The notes under the pieces are model-generated. The model saw only the letters and a list, made by a program, of their open reading frames with translations. It did no database searches and was not told the DNA's origin. The translations under genes were made by a program, and so were the position numbers. From Tremella fuciformis (lineage: Eukaryota; Basidiomycota; Tremellomycetes; Tremellales; Tremellaceae): a DNA stretch of 64,000 bases. Positions 46,001 through 55,600 of this stretch are shown here, in pieces. The DNA lies in NCBI GenBank assembly GCA_032768795.1, contig CP136490.1, positions 682,001-746,000 on the forward strand, read 5' to 3'. Positions within the stretch are counted from its first letter, which is position 1, and the number at the start of each line of letters is the position of its first letter.

Positions 46001-46929
46001 TCACACCAAACTTCTCTACGGCCTTCCATCCGCAATCAGATGGACAGACAGAGAGAGTCAATCAAGTCTTGGAACACTACCTTCGATCCTTCTGTGACTA
46101 TGATCAAGCAAATTGGTCATCACTCTTGGACTTAGCAGAGTACAGCTACAACAACTCTGTTCACACATCAACAAAGTTCACACCCTTTGAAGCCAACTAT
46201 GGCTATCATCCCAACGATACACTCTCGCCATTGCCATCTTCAGAAACCCAGACAGTCCCAGCAGTGGACTCACACCTTGGCACTCTGCGCTCCCTACACC
46301 AAACGCTTGCCGACAACATCAAATCAGCACAGGAGCACTACACCAAATTCTACAACCGAAAAATCAAGGAAATCACCAATAAGGACAAGCCTCTGTTCAA
46401 AGTTGGCGATCAGGTCTTCCTCAATCGCAGGAACATACAGACCTTGCGACCATCACTCAAACTTGATCAAAGGATGCTAGGGCCCTTCAAAATCATTGAA
46501 GCAACTTCATCTCCTCTGGCATTCAAGCTTGATCTTCCACCATCAATGGCCATACATCCGGTCTTTCATGTCAACCTCTTGGAACCAATGCGCAAGGGTC
46601 ACCCTCAGCAACCACAGGACCCTCCACCACGCATTGAAGTCGATGGCCAAGAAGAATACATTGTGGACCGCATCCTGGACTCACGCATCAGCTCAGACAA
46701 TGGTTACGACTACCTTGTCAGCTGGAAGGACTACTCCAGTGCCCACAACTCATGGGAACCCTGGGAGAATGTTCATCACACCACGGCCTACAATAAATTC
46801 CGTCGACAACATCTCAAGGATTCTCATTATCATTTCCCTCCGACCAGAGCACAACGCCAAACTCTACCTCAACCAGACACCAAAGAATCTGAACGGAGAT
46901 CACCAAGGCTCAGAGGACTTCGCCCTTAG
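43003..46929 (+). CDS. pol: Element E pol with chromodomain
   Basis: Open frame of about 1,308 codons, entered by -1 frameshift from gag rather than by its own start. Protease MIDSGATASFI; RT LRLCVDYRQLN, MPFGLTNAPASFQ, YLDDILIF; RNase H ETDASDFAIAGV and TDHKNLEYF; integrase zinc finger (HNAPTAGHYG...CHTCAR), DDE core with FVDRFTKQAHFI, HPQSDGQTERVNQ; and a C-terminal chromodomain (YIVDRILDSR...YDYLVSWKDYSSAHNSWEPWENV). The chromodomain marks it as a chromovirus, a group that steers integration to marked chromatin. No internal stop seen. Confidence 0.95.
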   Translation: MPPPLGLSKGHNTVHHTQHWITATSLQSTILPASPKDHLCLPITLKYGNTNYDTLAMIDSGATASFINANFLDTTDIPRILKDEPLEVSVIDGRPISSGAITHHTEPITLCLPGHEETLSLDITSLGTYPIILGLPWLSRHNPSIDWSKQTIKFSSAHCLEQCDWPDQPLEGDSAPQSPRNPRDSRKSRIPRTPRKTSSGNLPSTKAAGTPSPKDTNNNTHGTITSIPRISLISASAFRTAMKTAEIYGITTTAQVSGLIDPQPAQEDDDDTMELDLQQLKEIIPADFHDHLEVFRKSNSDKLPEHSAYDHAITLEGDAQPKFGPIYSLSEVELKALDEYLKENLKKGFIRPSSSPAGSPILFVKKPDGSLRLCVDYRQLNSITRKNRYPLPLIQESLDRLKGASWFSKIDLRAAYNLVRIAKGDEWKTAFRTRYGHYEYLVMPFGLTNAPASFQNLINDVLRDFLDVFVIVYLDDILIFSKSKDKHIDHVKQVLQRLQEHHLWAKAEKCTFFKHEVDFLGYLVSDKGVRMDPHKVEAVTNWPPPKSVHDVQVFLGFANFYRRFIKAYSKVTAPLTQLLRKGVNFEWGNTAQNAFNALKAAFTSAPILQHFQPGKPIVMETDASDFAIAGVLSHTSDNSKELHPVAYYSRKLQPAELNYEIYDKEMLAIVEAFKHWRPYLEGAKEITVYTDHKNLEYFTTSKVLNRRQARWAELLANFDFKIHYRPGEKMGKPDALTRRSDLQGGSRAAEAPPHTLLKPGQFIIGALAPTDTSDTPVKSDLMTKIEQLQPEDPVLKELLPYLHHPDRPVPSTLQGKLKEFSLDSNIIRYNKKVYIPDNYDLKIALLHKSHNAPTAGHYGQLKTYQLLSRHYYFPGIRQFTNTYVDGCHTCARNKIPRHKPYGPLQPLPIPTKPWQSISMDAIVKLPTSNGYDCIMVFVDRFTKQAHFIPFKEEGFDAPNLATMFRQHIWRLHGLPKDIVSDRGPIFNSQFWRAFVKGLGITPNFSTAFHPQSDGQTERVNQVLEHYLRSFCDYDQANWSSLLDLAEYSYNNSVHTSTKFTPFEANYGYHPNDTLSPLPSSETQTVPAVDSHLGTLRSLHQTLADNIKSAQEHYTKFYNRKIKEITNKDKPLFKVGDQVFLNRRNIQTLRPSLKLDQRMLGPFKIIEATSSPLAFKLDLPPSMAIHPVFHVNLLEPMRKGHPQQPQDPPPRIEVDGQEEYIVDRILDSRISSDNGYDYLVSWKDYSSAHNSWEPWENVHHTTAYNKFRRQHLKDSHYHFPPTRAQRQTLPQPDTKESERRSPRLRGLRP

Positions 46930-46941
46930 AGGGGGAGCTCC

Positions 46942-47423
46942 TGTCATGACCCGGCAAATTCACCACCAAGGTTGCGTCATTGACTCAGTTATCTGTCGCA
47001 TTTGTCTTCTTCATGGCTCTTGCTATGAAGGGAGATGACAGACACTTGACTATGCCCCGTCGGACACCCGGCATAGCTTAAGGATGCATAGAAGTGCATC
47101 GCGCATGACAACCGTCAGCCATGCACTGGACAGGGGATTTACTAGGAGATGGACGTATTCTGGACAGGTGACAGACATAGTATGGTCAGATACCAGACGA
47201 CCCCTTTTGTCTACATAAACCCCCTTCTTCTCGCAATTCGTTTGATTCTTCAGCAATGGATCTTGTGTCTTCTCTTCACACAAAGTCACTCAGTTGGTCT
47301 TAACCCAACACTTCAGTCACCTCAGTACCCAAGGCAGTCATCAAGCTCTACGAGCCAGAGACTAAACCCCTTCAGTACCCAAGGCAGACCTCTTGCTACC
47401 GCAGACTACCCGCAGGCGTGACA
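46942..47423 (+). repeat. 3' LTR of element E
   Basis: Same length as the 5' copy; the encoded shadow frames are identical, so the two are identical or nearly so. Confidence 0.95.
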
Positions 47424-47428
47424 GGAAG

Positions 47429-47578
47429 CTGCCACAACGATAACTCCGCATATAACGCCGACTCCCTCGACGACCTTGTAGAATGCCGCCGCCTGTTGCC
47501 CTCCTCATCACTCATAGCAAGTGCTGAGCGGGCAACAGGTGACCGGAATCCCATTGCCTCAGAGCTAAGATTCCGTCG
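47429..47578 (+). repeat. 3' LTR of element D, second segment
   Basis: Continues the LTR cut at 41,365 and ends TTCCGTCG before the right ATTTG copy. Has one copy of the 35-bp block that is doubled in the 5' LTR. Confidence 0.93.
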
Positions 47579-47583
47579 ATTTG

Positions 47584-47749
47584 GGCATCAGGCCTGAGGA
47601 TGGTGGGTCGGATACGGCGTCGGGTGTAGTCGTGGTTATGTCGGTTGATGTCGGATTGAATGTCGGCTGAGGGGCAAAGGCAGAGGCCGTGGGACTTTCT
47701 CCTAGTCATGTAGGGGACAGGCAGAGCGTCAGAGGGGCGGTCCACTACA
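47584..47749 (-). repeat. Left LTR of element C, second segment
   Basis: Continues the segment that stops at 36,516; matches 52,297-52,462 in length and sequence. Confidence 0.93.
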
Positions 47750-48082
47750 TCACCCCGGGCGGCAGAGAAGCTTGGTCCCCAAGCTTATGTGTATTTGAAG
47801 GGGTATGGATTGTGTGGTGTCAAGCACTGGCAAGGGTTGATACAGTTGGCTTCAAGCAAGTATTGACTGGCAGTTGGGGATAATTGGCACTGTGCTTTTG
47901 GCAGGAGTTGATGTGTGAAGAGTGATTGAGTCCAAGAGAGGGCCATTGAGTAGGCAAGAAAAGTCGATAGAGTGTTGATGGGTCGGTGAATTGTTGAGAG
48001 AGCTGTAGAGTTGGTGAAGGTGTGAGAGCCAGTCGGTGAATGTGCGTGAGCCTGCCAAGCTCATTTGCCAATGTGAGATGCC

Positions 48083-48787
48083 TCATGCTGAGCCTTGCTG
48101 ATTGTCCTGTGTAGCATGTACACCAATTTCCTTGTTGTTCCCCCAAATGTTGTCGCGTTGTGTGTGCCCATGTTGTAGCCTCAGGACATTTGTTTTGTGT
48201 GATATGCGGTCTCCTTGTTGGTCTTGTTGAATAGGTATCCAGATATTTGCGGGTTTGACAAGCCAGTCATATGAAGGTTGACTCCAGGTGATAGGCTTGA
48301 ACATGTTGTTGGTGTTGGTACAGTGTCGGTTGCAAGTGTATTGGTTGAATATGTGGCTGAAGGTGATATGATGTCGATGTATTACAGTACTGTTTGCCCA
48401 TTGTAGCAACTGGGTAGTTTGCCCAAAGATTGCTAGAAAATTTCGATGATCCTTGGGTGTGTGGTCAAAACCAAAGACAAATCGAAGGTACTGAAATACT
48501 TGTCCTGCAAGCTGGTCATTGATTTGGGGAAGTGGATTTTGATCAGCTTTGTTAACATTATTGATTTTTCTGAAATCAATGCAAAGTTGTTCCTTCCCTT
48601 TCTGGAGTCCACGGTGAATCAGATTGCTCAATAACTCCTTGTTTGACTGGCAGATTGTTGGGTACCTTGTTGGAGATGTTGTTTGGGAGATTGAAGGGTT
48701 GATAGTCGGTTGGATAGTTGCAGATAGTCGTCGGTCAGATAGTCGGTTGGATATTCGGTCGGATAATTGGTCGGATAGTTGGTTCAA
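48083..48787 (-). pseudogene. Element C degenerate pol remnant
   Basis: A minus-strand frame holds a recognisable scrap of reverse transcriptase (LCIDFRKINNVNKADQNPLP, matching the LCVDYRxLN...NRYPLP region of gypsy RT) followed by out-of-order or eroded sequence. No catalytic Y(L/I/V)DD, protease or integrase is present in the 1.2 kb left between gag and LTR. Element C therefore cannot move by itself. Confidence 0.7.
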
Positions 48788-48875
48788 TACTTGGTCGGAT
48801 AGTTGGTTGAAAAGTTGGTCGGATAGTCGGTTGGATCGGATATTTGGTCGGATAGTTGGTTGGATAATCGGTCGG
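48665..48875. repeat. Tandem TCGG(A)TAGTTGG-type repeats in element C
   Basis: About a dozen imperfect 12-nt units of the form GGTCGGATAGTT, encoding a Pro-Thr-Tyr repeat on the minus strand. Confidence 0.75.
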
Positions 48876-48961
48876 TGGTAGAGAAGCCATGGCTGGCGCT
48901 GACAGTCCTAGTTCGAGTTAGGTTGCCACTGTTTGCCATCATTGTTGCCTGTAGAGTTGAC

Positions 48962-49753
48962 TCAGTTGATAGGGGGCATGAATGTGGGATTGTCCAAATG
49001 TTGTCGAGGTAGAGTCACAGCTGGTTGCTGTGAAAAGGAGTGTGCCGGTATGGGGGAATGTCGATTGATTGGGTAGAGTCGATTTGTCGGAGTTCCAGAG
49101 CTTGGTTGATGTGGGCAATCCCTTCTCCAGTGATATTCACCACAGGTACAAGGAGCCTTTGGGATGCTAGGCTGGTCCATCAAGCCTCTAGTCTGGCTAA
49201 GGTGGTTGCTATCACTTACTCTTTGCGTAGGCACAATTTCATTTCTGTCTGTAATGTCAGGACCTTGGTGTGAGTCAAAGTTGCCTCTAAGGCCAGGCTC
49301 CACATCCATCAAGTGTCTTCTGAAGTCTTCCAGAGTGATAAAGGGTGTGATGCCTGCTTTAATCAAGGGGTGCATGCTCACAGGTATCCCTGTCAGCAAG
49401 TCCTCAATTAAGTCTGCTTCAGAAGTGCCTGGAGGGTAGACATAGCGCTGCAGATTAGTTTTGTCTTGGAAATAATCTGTGAAGGTCTCATTTGAACGCA
49501 GAGTGCGGTACAAACATTGCCTGCGCAGAGTAAGCTTGTGATTAGGCATGTAGAAGGCATTGCGCAAAGCATCTTTCCAAGTATCCCAAGTGCTGAGCTG
49601 TGCACGGCGTGCTGAGCCAAGCTGGGTAAACCAAGTGGAAGCCTTGCTTACCAGGATCAAAGGCAACTGCTGGAGAAGCGCCCTGTCAGAAGTGCCAGAG
49701 TACTCAAAGATAGCAGAGACCTTTTCTATCCATTGGTCAACATCTTCATCATC
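48962..49753 (-). pseudogene. gag: Element C gag, C-terminal part
   Basis: Capsid-like region (DQWIEKVSAIFEYSG, WKDALRNAF, DYFQDKTNLQRY, LIEDLLTGIP) and a knuckle-like CXCX3HX4C (CTCGEYHWRRDC), then a Pro/His-rich tail. Separated from its N-terminus by a solo E-type LTR; joining 50,855-50,236 to 49,748-48,962 gives 1,407 nt, in frame (468 residues). Confidence 0.82.
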
Positions 49754-50235
49754 TGTCACGCCTGCGGGTAGTCTGCGGTAGCGAGAGGTCTGCCTTGGGT
49801 ACTGAAGGGGTTTAGTCTCTGGCTCGTAGAGCTTGATGACTGCCTTGGGTACTTAGGTGACTGAAGTGTTGGGTTAAGACCAACTGAGTGACTTTGTGTG
49901 AAGAGAAGACACAAGATCCATTGCTGAAGAATCAAACGAATTGCGAGAAGAAGGGGGTTTATGTAGACAAAAGGGGTCGTCTGGTATCTGACCATACTAT
50001 GTCTGTCACCTGTCCAGAATACGTCCATCTCCTAGTAAATCCCCTGTCCAGTGCATGGCTGACGGTCGTCATGCGTGATGCACTTCTATGCATCCTTAAG
50101 CTATGCCGGGTGTCCGACGGGGCATAGTCAAGTGTCGGTCATCTCCCTTCATAGCAAGAGCCATGAAGGAGACAAATGCGACAGATAATTGAGTCAATGA
50201 CGCGACCTTGGTGGTAAATTTGCCGGGTCATGACA
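49754..50235 (-). mobile_element. Solo LTR of the element E family, in element C gag
   Basis: 482 bp, the reverse complement of the element E LTR with a few base changes, flanked by TCATC (49,749-49,753 and 50,236-50,240). No internal region: the remainder of a full element lost by LTR-LTR recombination. Shows that E's family inserted in this nest at least twice. Confidence 0.93.
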
Positions 50236-50855
50236 TCATCCTTGCCTCCAAATTTGGGCAAGTCGGAAGCCTTTAGCTTAGGATGATTACTGACACCAGC
50301 TTCATCAGTATAAGTGGTACTGCGGTATCTAGTGGCTGACTGTAAGTCTTCCAGTGCCTGCTGATGTGCTTCCTCACCTTGCTTTGCTGCTGTGAGGATG
50401 TCCTGCAGCTGGGTAGCATGCTCTTGCTCTGTAGCAAGAGTGTCATGCCTAGCCTGTTGAAGTTGCTGGTTGGCATCATGGAGCTGCTGTTGGAGCAAGG
50501 TGATCTGAGCTTGCAGGTCAGTGATACTTTGATGTTGTCCATCATGACTGGTATTGCTGTTGTCATTGTCGTGAACTGGGGCTGGCGTGATGTAGGAGTC
50601 GGAGTTGGAGTCGGAGTTGTTGTTGGTGTTGGTGTTGGTGTTGGTGTTGGTGTTGGTGTTGGTGTTGTTGTTGTTGTTGATGATGATGATCCTATTGTTG
50701 TCGTTGATAGTCTCCATGACCAAGGGGGTGAGGACTGAGTCGTTCTCAGTGTTGTTTTGGCGGTTTGGAATCGGACTGGTTGGGTCCTCAGCAGTGGGAG
50801 CTGAAGGGCCTGAAGTTGGATAAGGGTGCCGGCAGGTGGCAGGTCTGACAGACAT
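50236..50855 (-). pseudogene. gag: Element C gag, N-terminal part
   Basis: Starts with ATG at 50,855 (MSVRPATCRHPYPTSG). Contains a low-complexity Asn/Thr run encoded by a GTTGGT microsatellite, a Gln-rich coiled-coil (ITLLQQQLHDANQQLQQARHD) and the start of the capsid-like part (LKASDLPKFGGKDD), where the solo LTR enters. Confidence 0.8.
50607..50685. repeat. GTTGGT hexanucleotide microsatellite
   Basis: Run of GTTGGT/GTTGTT units inside element C gag. Confidence 0.85.
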
Positions 50856-51484
50856 GTTGAAGATGTTTTGGCTTTTGGGATAAGAGTATCCTCAATGCCA
50901 AAGAGAAAGGTGGTGGTGTGCTGTAGTAAGATTGAAGAGATGAGGGCGCACTGCAGCCCTAGAAGTATTAGGTGTAAAGAGAGAAGTGCGCTGGGGCACA
51001 GATGGTCAAAGCGCAATGCAGCTAGTAACCAGAAGAGATAGAGGAGAGATGTGCACAGGGGCACGGTGCGCAGGGGCACAGAGGAGCCTATAGCTCACCT
51101 TCTGCAGTAGGTCTTCCCAGAGTTCCACCGGAGTCTGAGGGGATAGCTTACCTAGTTGCACGAACTGATATGGGTAAGTGGTTGGCCAACCAGAGAGAGA
51201 GAAGAGAGATGTCGAAGTAAGAAAGATAGTCGAAGTAGGCAAAGTCGATGATGGTCAGGTAGCTAGTCTGACCAGATTGTGTTGCGTTGGGTACCTAATG
51301 AATTAGTTGTACAGAGGGATCCCTGTCTATTGCTACAGTAAGGAAAAGGATATTACTCGAGTATTTTTGGTTGTGTGTTGTTTTGGCCTTATCCCTAAGG
51401 CTTTTGTCAAAATGTCCTTAATGTCCTGTGTCTATGTGGGTCGGATCTGATCCAAACTGGCCAGCAGTTGAAGCAAGATAGTTG

Positions 51485-51590
51485 GTCGGGTGTTGAAGGG
51501 TGTTGAAGGATGTCGAAGGTTGTTGAAGGTTGTTGAAGGTTGTCGAAGGTTGTCGAAGGTTGTCGAAGGTTGTCGAGGGTTGTTGAAAGA
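51485..51590. repeat. GTTG(A/T)CGAAGG-type tandem repeat
   Basis: About ten imperfect copies of a 10-nt unit (TTGTCGAAGG / TTGTTGAAGG) in the leader of element C. Confidence 0.75.
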
Positions 51591-51700
51591 GTGTGAAGGG
51601 TAAAAGAGTGTCGATTAAAGAGTGTGGTGGTATAAAGAGTGTGATCTGACTGTACTGTGTGGTGTTGGTGTATGACTAGTGGCTAAGGCAAAGAAAATCC

Positions 51701-51717
51701 CCAGAACGGACCCCAGA
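51701..51717 (-). other. tRNA-type primer-binding site of element C
   Basis: Read on the minus strand, TGGGGTCCGTTCTGGGG lies 3 bases past the end of the right LTR. It begins with TGG, as for pairing with a tRNA CCA end, and no matching self-primer stretch was found in the LTR. This sets the orientation of element C. Confidence 0.6.
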
Positions 51718-51719
51718 TG

Positions 51720-52462
51720 TGTGTTGAGAAACAGTTTACCTTCTTCCTAACATATAATAAAGCCAGCCTCTGTCTGTAAGACTGATAGCTGTGTTGGGTT
51801 CCTTCGCGATAGTCAATGTCACACAGAGCAACACTAGTAAGTAAGTCAGTTAGGAAAAGTAGGAGGGCAGAGCCCAGACTCTGAGAGAGAGAGAGAGGAG
51901 TGAAGAAGAGTGGGGAGTCGGGAGTGAGAGAAGTAGGAGAAGAGGAGGTGATGATGGGTTCTCTCTCTCAGGCCTGGTTTATATACATGAAAGTCAGGCT
52001 GAGGAATCTACGGAGTACGTACGGTGTACGTACGATATCGTGGCGCGGCTGAGAAGTACGGAAGGAGAATCTACTACAAGAGGAAACTATTCTACGGGAG
52101 ACACGGGGAGGAAACGGGTGTGGCTTAAGGGTCTGCTACGGATTGTCCAGACATCAGCCGTATTAGTGTGAGTGGAGCACGATTGTCGAATGGTGCAGGA
52201 TCAGGCATGAGAGCTGAGGATCCTAGGTCGGATGGTGTGTCAGGTAAGGTCGTATTGTATTGTAGGTGGGTCCGAGGTGAGCCAGGCTGTGATTTGGGCA
52301 TCAGGCCTGAGGATGGTGGGTCGGATACGGCGTCGGGTGTAGTCGTGGTTATGTCGGTTGATGTCGGATTGAATGTCGGCTGAGGGGCAAAGGCAGAGGC
52401 CGTGGGACTTTCTCCTAGTCATGTAGGGGACAGGCAGAGCGTCAGAGGGGCGGTCCACTACA
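51720..52462 (-). repeat. Right LTR (5' LTR) of element C
   Basis: 743 bp, unbroken. On the minus strand it begins TGTAGTGG and ends CAACACA. Confidence 0.94.
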
Positions 52463-52635
52463 CCCCTCGACGAGTCTACCCTCCTCGCCCTAGGCTCACT
52501 CCGGACGAACACGAGAGGCGAGGCAGCCAGGGCCTTTGCTTCAAGTGCGGAAACGCTGGGCATCTTGCGCGCGACTGCCCAGGCTCGTTCAATCCCGGCC
52601 AACGCGTGAAGCAGGAGCCGCAGGGGGAAGCCTGA
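52463..52635 (+). pseudogene. gag: Element B gag, C-terminal part
   Basis: Resumes the gag frame after the right CCCCT copy. Holds the zinc knuckle CX2CX4HX4C (CFKCGNAGHLARDC) and ends at TGA 52,633-52,635, overlapping the -1 pol frame. Confidence 0.9.
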
Positions 52636-55600
52636 GGGGTCCCGAGCTACAAGGAGAAACTCGAGGCCCCGCTCCATACACACTCTCCGCCCTCACACCT
52701 CCTGAACACCCGACTTCACCTCCCAAATCCCCTAATCCATCGCCCACTCAACCACTCTCGACGGGGTCCGCTTCCCTCGTCGAGGAAGATCAATATGAAG
52801 AAGAAGCAGAGGACCTGGGGTCTTTGAAGGAGTCTGTACAGAGTGCTAGTGATGCTGAGGAATGCATGAGCGGTGAGGCTTGCAGGCTCGGAAGGCATCA
52901 AGCTGTCGTAGCAGGGAAGGTGGACGGAACGGCCGCCTGCATACTGCTGGATACGGGCGCTGGCGGGACCTTCATTGATCAGGACTACGCGCAAGGCCAT
53001 GGCATGACCCAACAAATGTTGGAACGGCCCCGGAAGGTTCTCCTGTTCGACGGCGAACCGTCATCTGCGGGGGAAATCACCCACGAAGTGATGGCTCCCG
53101 TGGAGGCGCTTGGGGAAACAAGTGAGGAACGACTAGCGGTTACGCGGCTCGCAGGTGCAGACGTCGTGCTAGGGTACGACTGGATGCAAGGAAAGAAAAT
53201 AGTCATGGACATGGGGGCTATGGAAGTCACCCGTGGAGCAGAACAGGTAGCCTCGTCGACGGTCGTCGAGGCTGCTACAAGTGAATTGGCCATTTTGGCT
53301 ACCAGAGCGAGAAGAGAAAAAGGGGAACGCGTGCGGCTTTCGCGCAGGCGCTCTCCAAACCACATCCCTCTGCGGATCAACCGATGGGAGCAGAACAGAC
53401 TCGCCGCAGAACGACTAAGAGCGACTGTCACCGACGAGCTCGAGGAAGTGGTGGGGCGCTTGGATGGGCACCTTGGGTTCGACGAGTATACCCTGTCAGA
53501 GGAGGAGTCTCAGGCGGTGCGAAGGGTTGTCCCGGAGTACTACCATGAGTTCCTCGATGTGTTCCATCCTCGTCGACCCGCCGACACGCTTCCGCCGAGT
53601 AGGGAATACGACCTACGGATCAGACTGAAGGAAGGCGCGGAACTGAGGGTCGCACCGCTCTACCAGCTGTCGCCGGAGCAGATGAGGGCGCTCAGGGATC
53701 TCCTCGCCAAAGAGCAAGCGGCGGGCAAGATCAGGCCATCAAATGCAGCGTATGGGTCGCCGAGTTTCTTCGTTCCTAAGAAGATTCCTGGAGAATGGCG
53801 AATGGTGGTGGATTACCGAAAGCTCAACGAAGCAACCGTGTCGGACGCGTACCCCTTGCCGTTGATCTCCCAAGTCACAGCCGATCTGGCAGAGTCAGAG
53901 TGGTACACCAAGTTCGACCTACCGGGAGCATACCAGCTTCTTCGCATGGCGCCAGGACACGAAGCCTATACCGCCTTTAGGACGCCTCTGGGGATGTTCG
54001 AGTCCCTGGTAGTGCAAGATGGCTTGAAGAACGCGCCAGCAGTATTCCAGCACTTCCTCAACGAGGTGCTTAGAGAGTTCGTTGGGCGAGGAGTGGTGAT
54101 CTACATCGACGACATCTTGGTCCACGCCAAGAGCCTCGACGAGCTTCGTTCCCTCACAAAGGCGGTACTCGAGGCGTTGCGGAAGGCGGGACTGTACGTG
54201 AAAGCGTCGAAATCCGAGTTCGAGAAGAGGAAGGTCGACTTCCTGGGCTTTGTCATCTCCCGAGAAGGCGTGGAAGCGAATCCGGAGTATGTGAAAGGCG
54301 TCGTGGACTTCCCAGCACCGAGCAACCTGCTCGAAGTACGCCGGTTCTTGGGTCTGGCAAACTATTACCGCCGCTTCGTACCAAACTTTGCCAAGGTAGC
54401 GCTGCCCCTAGTGTTGCTGACAAAGAAGGGAGTTCCGTTTGGTTGGGGAGACGCGCAGGCAAGAGCCTTCGAAGAGATCAAAAGGCGAATGAGCGAGCCC
54501 CCTGTATTGGCCCATTTCGACCCTGCATTCGAGACCATCGTGCAGACCGATGCTTCGCTCTACGGGTGGGGATTTGTGATATCACAGATTAACCCCTCGA
54601 CGAGCCTCGAGCACCCGGTGGCCATAGAATCTGGGTCGTTTTCGGGGGCAGAGTTGAACTGGACGACTACAGAGAAGGAGTTCCTGGCGATAGTGATGGC
54701 GTTCAAGCGGAAGCGACATCTCCTTCTGCAAGTAAGCTGTACGGTCCTCACGGATCATCACAACCTCAGCTATTGGATGGAGCCGAGGAAACTGAGTGGG
54801 CGGGTTGCGCGATGGGTCGACGCCCTGGCAGGATTCTCCTTCCGAATCGTGTATCGTCCCGGGCTCAAAGCGGCTTACCCAGACGCTCTGTCGAGGAGGC
54901 CTGACTACAAGCCTGATGGATTGGACCTGGAGGAGCAACGAGTGCAGGCCTTACCTGGGTTTGACCAAGGAAGCAAGGTCGAGACGTCGCTGGGGTACAT
55001 GCTTCGGGCACTCATCGAGGAGCCTCGACGAGGCTCGTCGAGTCCAGATCCAGAGGCAAGAGAGGATCCGCAGACGGGTACTCGGAGCACCTGGGAGGAG
55101 GATGAGGAATTCGAGCACGCTGGAGAAGAGTTGGAGAGGATCAAGAAGGAGGAGAACGGAGTGGTGATTGATGCGGCGGGATTCCCCAAGCTGTTTGGGT
55201 TGGTTCAAAGGATGGGCCTCGACGAGCCCACACGAGCCAAGGTAGAGCCTGGCGGGGCCCTGCGACTCAATGGGCGGCTATACCTCACTGGCAAGGGCGA
55301 TGGGCGGCTCCGAGCCATAAGGGATCGACATGAGGGGATCCTAGCGGGACATCCGGGAATCACCAAGATGTTGGAGTTGCTCAGGAGGGACGTCTGTTGG
55401 CTGGGGCTGCGGCGCGATGTTGAGGCCTACGTACAGGGTTGTGCCATCTGCCAGAGGACAAAGACAAGCAGGCAGCGCCCTCATGGTCTCCTCCAGAGTC
55501 TCGAAGTCCCGGAAGGCCCGTGGCAAGCAATTTCCATGGACTTCATCGAGGAGCTCCCCGGCAGTCAGGGCTTCAACTCCATCCTCGTCGTGGTAGACCG

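Larger units (their letters stand above)
41366..47423 (+). mobile_element. Element E: intact Ty3/gypsy chromovirus in the 3' LTR of element D
   Basis: 6,058 bp, LTRs 41,366-41,847 and 46,942-47,423 (482 bp each, TGTCATGACC...GCGTGACA), flanked by GGAAG (41,361-41,365 and 47,424-47,428). LTR-encoded frames are identical in both copies. Full gag and pol, self-primer site, frameshift signal and a purine tract (AGAGGGGGAG) before the 3' LTR: probably autonomous and the latest insertion of the chain. Confidence 0.96.
36517..47578 (+). mobile_element. Element D: Ty1/copia element in the left LTR of element C
   Basis: Flanked by ATTTG (36,512-36,516 and 47,579-47,583). 5' LTR 36,517-36,834; 3' LTR 41,244-41,365 plus 47,429-47,578, split by element E. 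Net length 4,999 bp. LTRs begin CGACGGAA and end TTCCGTCG, an 8-bp perfect inverted repeat instead of TG...CA. A purine tract (GAGGGGAGG) sits directly before the 3' LTR and a PBS beginning TGGTAACG directly after the 5' LTR, which fixes the ends. One intact polyprotein ORF, so probably functional apart from the broken LTR. Confidence 0.93.
35921..52462 (-). mobile_element. Element C: deleted gypsy-type element, minus strand, in element B gag
   Basis: Flanked by CCCCT (35,916-35,920 and 52,463-52,467). LTRs of 743 bp: right one 51,720-52,462, left one 35,940-36,516 plus 47,584-47,749 (split by element D). Minus orientation follows from a tRNA-type PBS next to the right LTR, a minus-strand TATATAAA in the LTR, and minus-strand gag. 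Net length 4,988 bp: too short for a full pol, of which only RT-like scraps remain. A 19-bp sequence (35,921-35,939) lies between the left TSD and the left LTR and is not found at the matching edge of the right LTR. Confidence 0.88.

Noticed and set aside
52590..52635. GGGGGAA near the end of element B gag as a slippery site
   Set aside because: The A-site codon would mispair after the shift; it does not fit the XXXYYYZ rule, so I do not call it.
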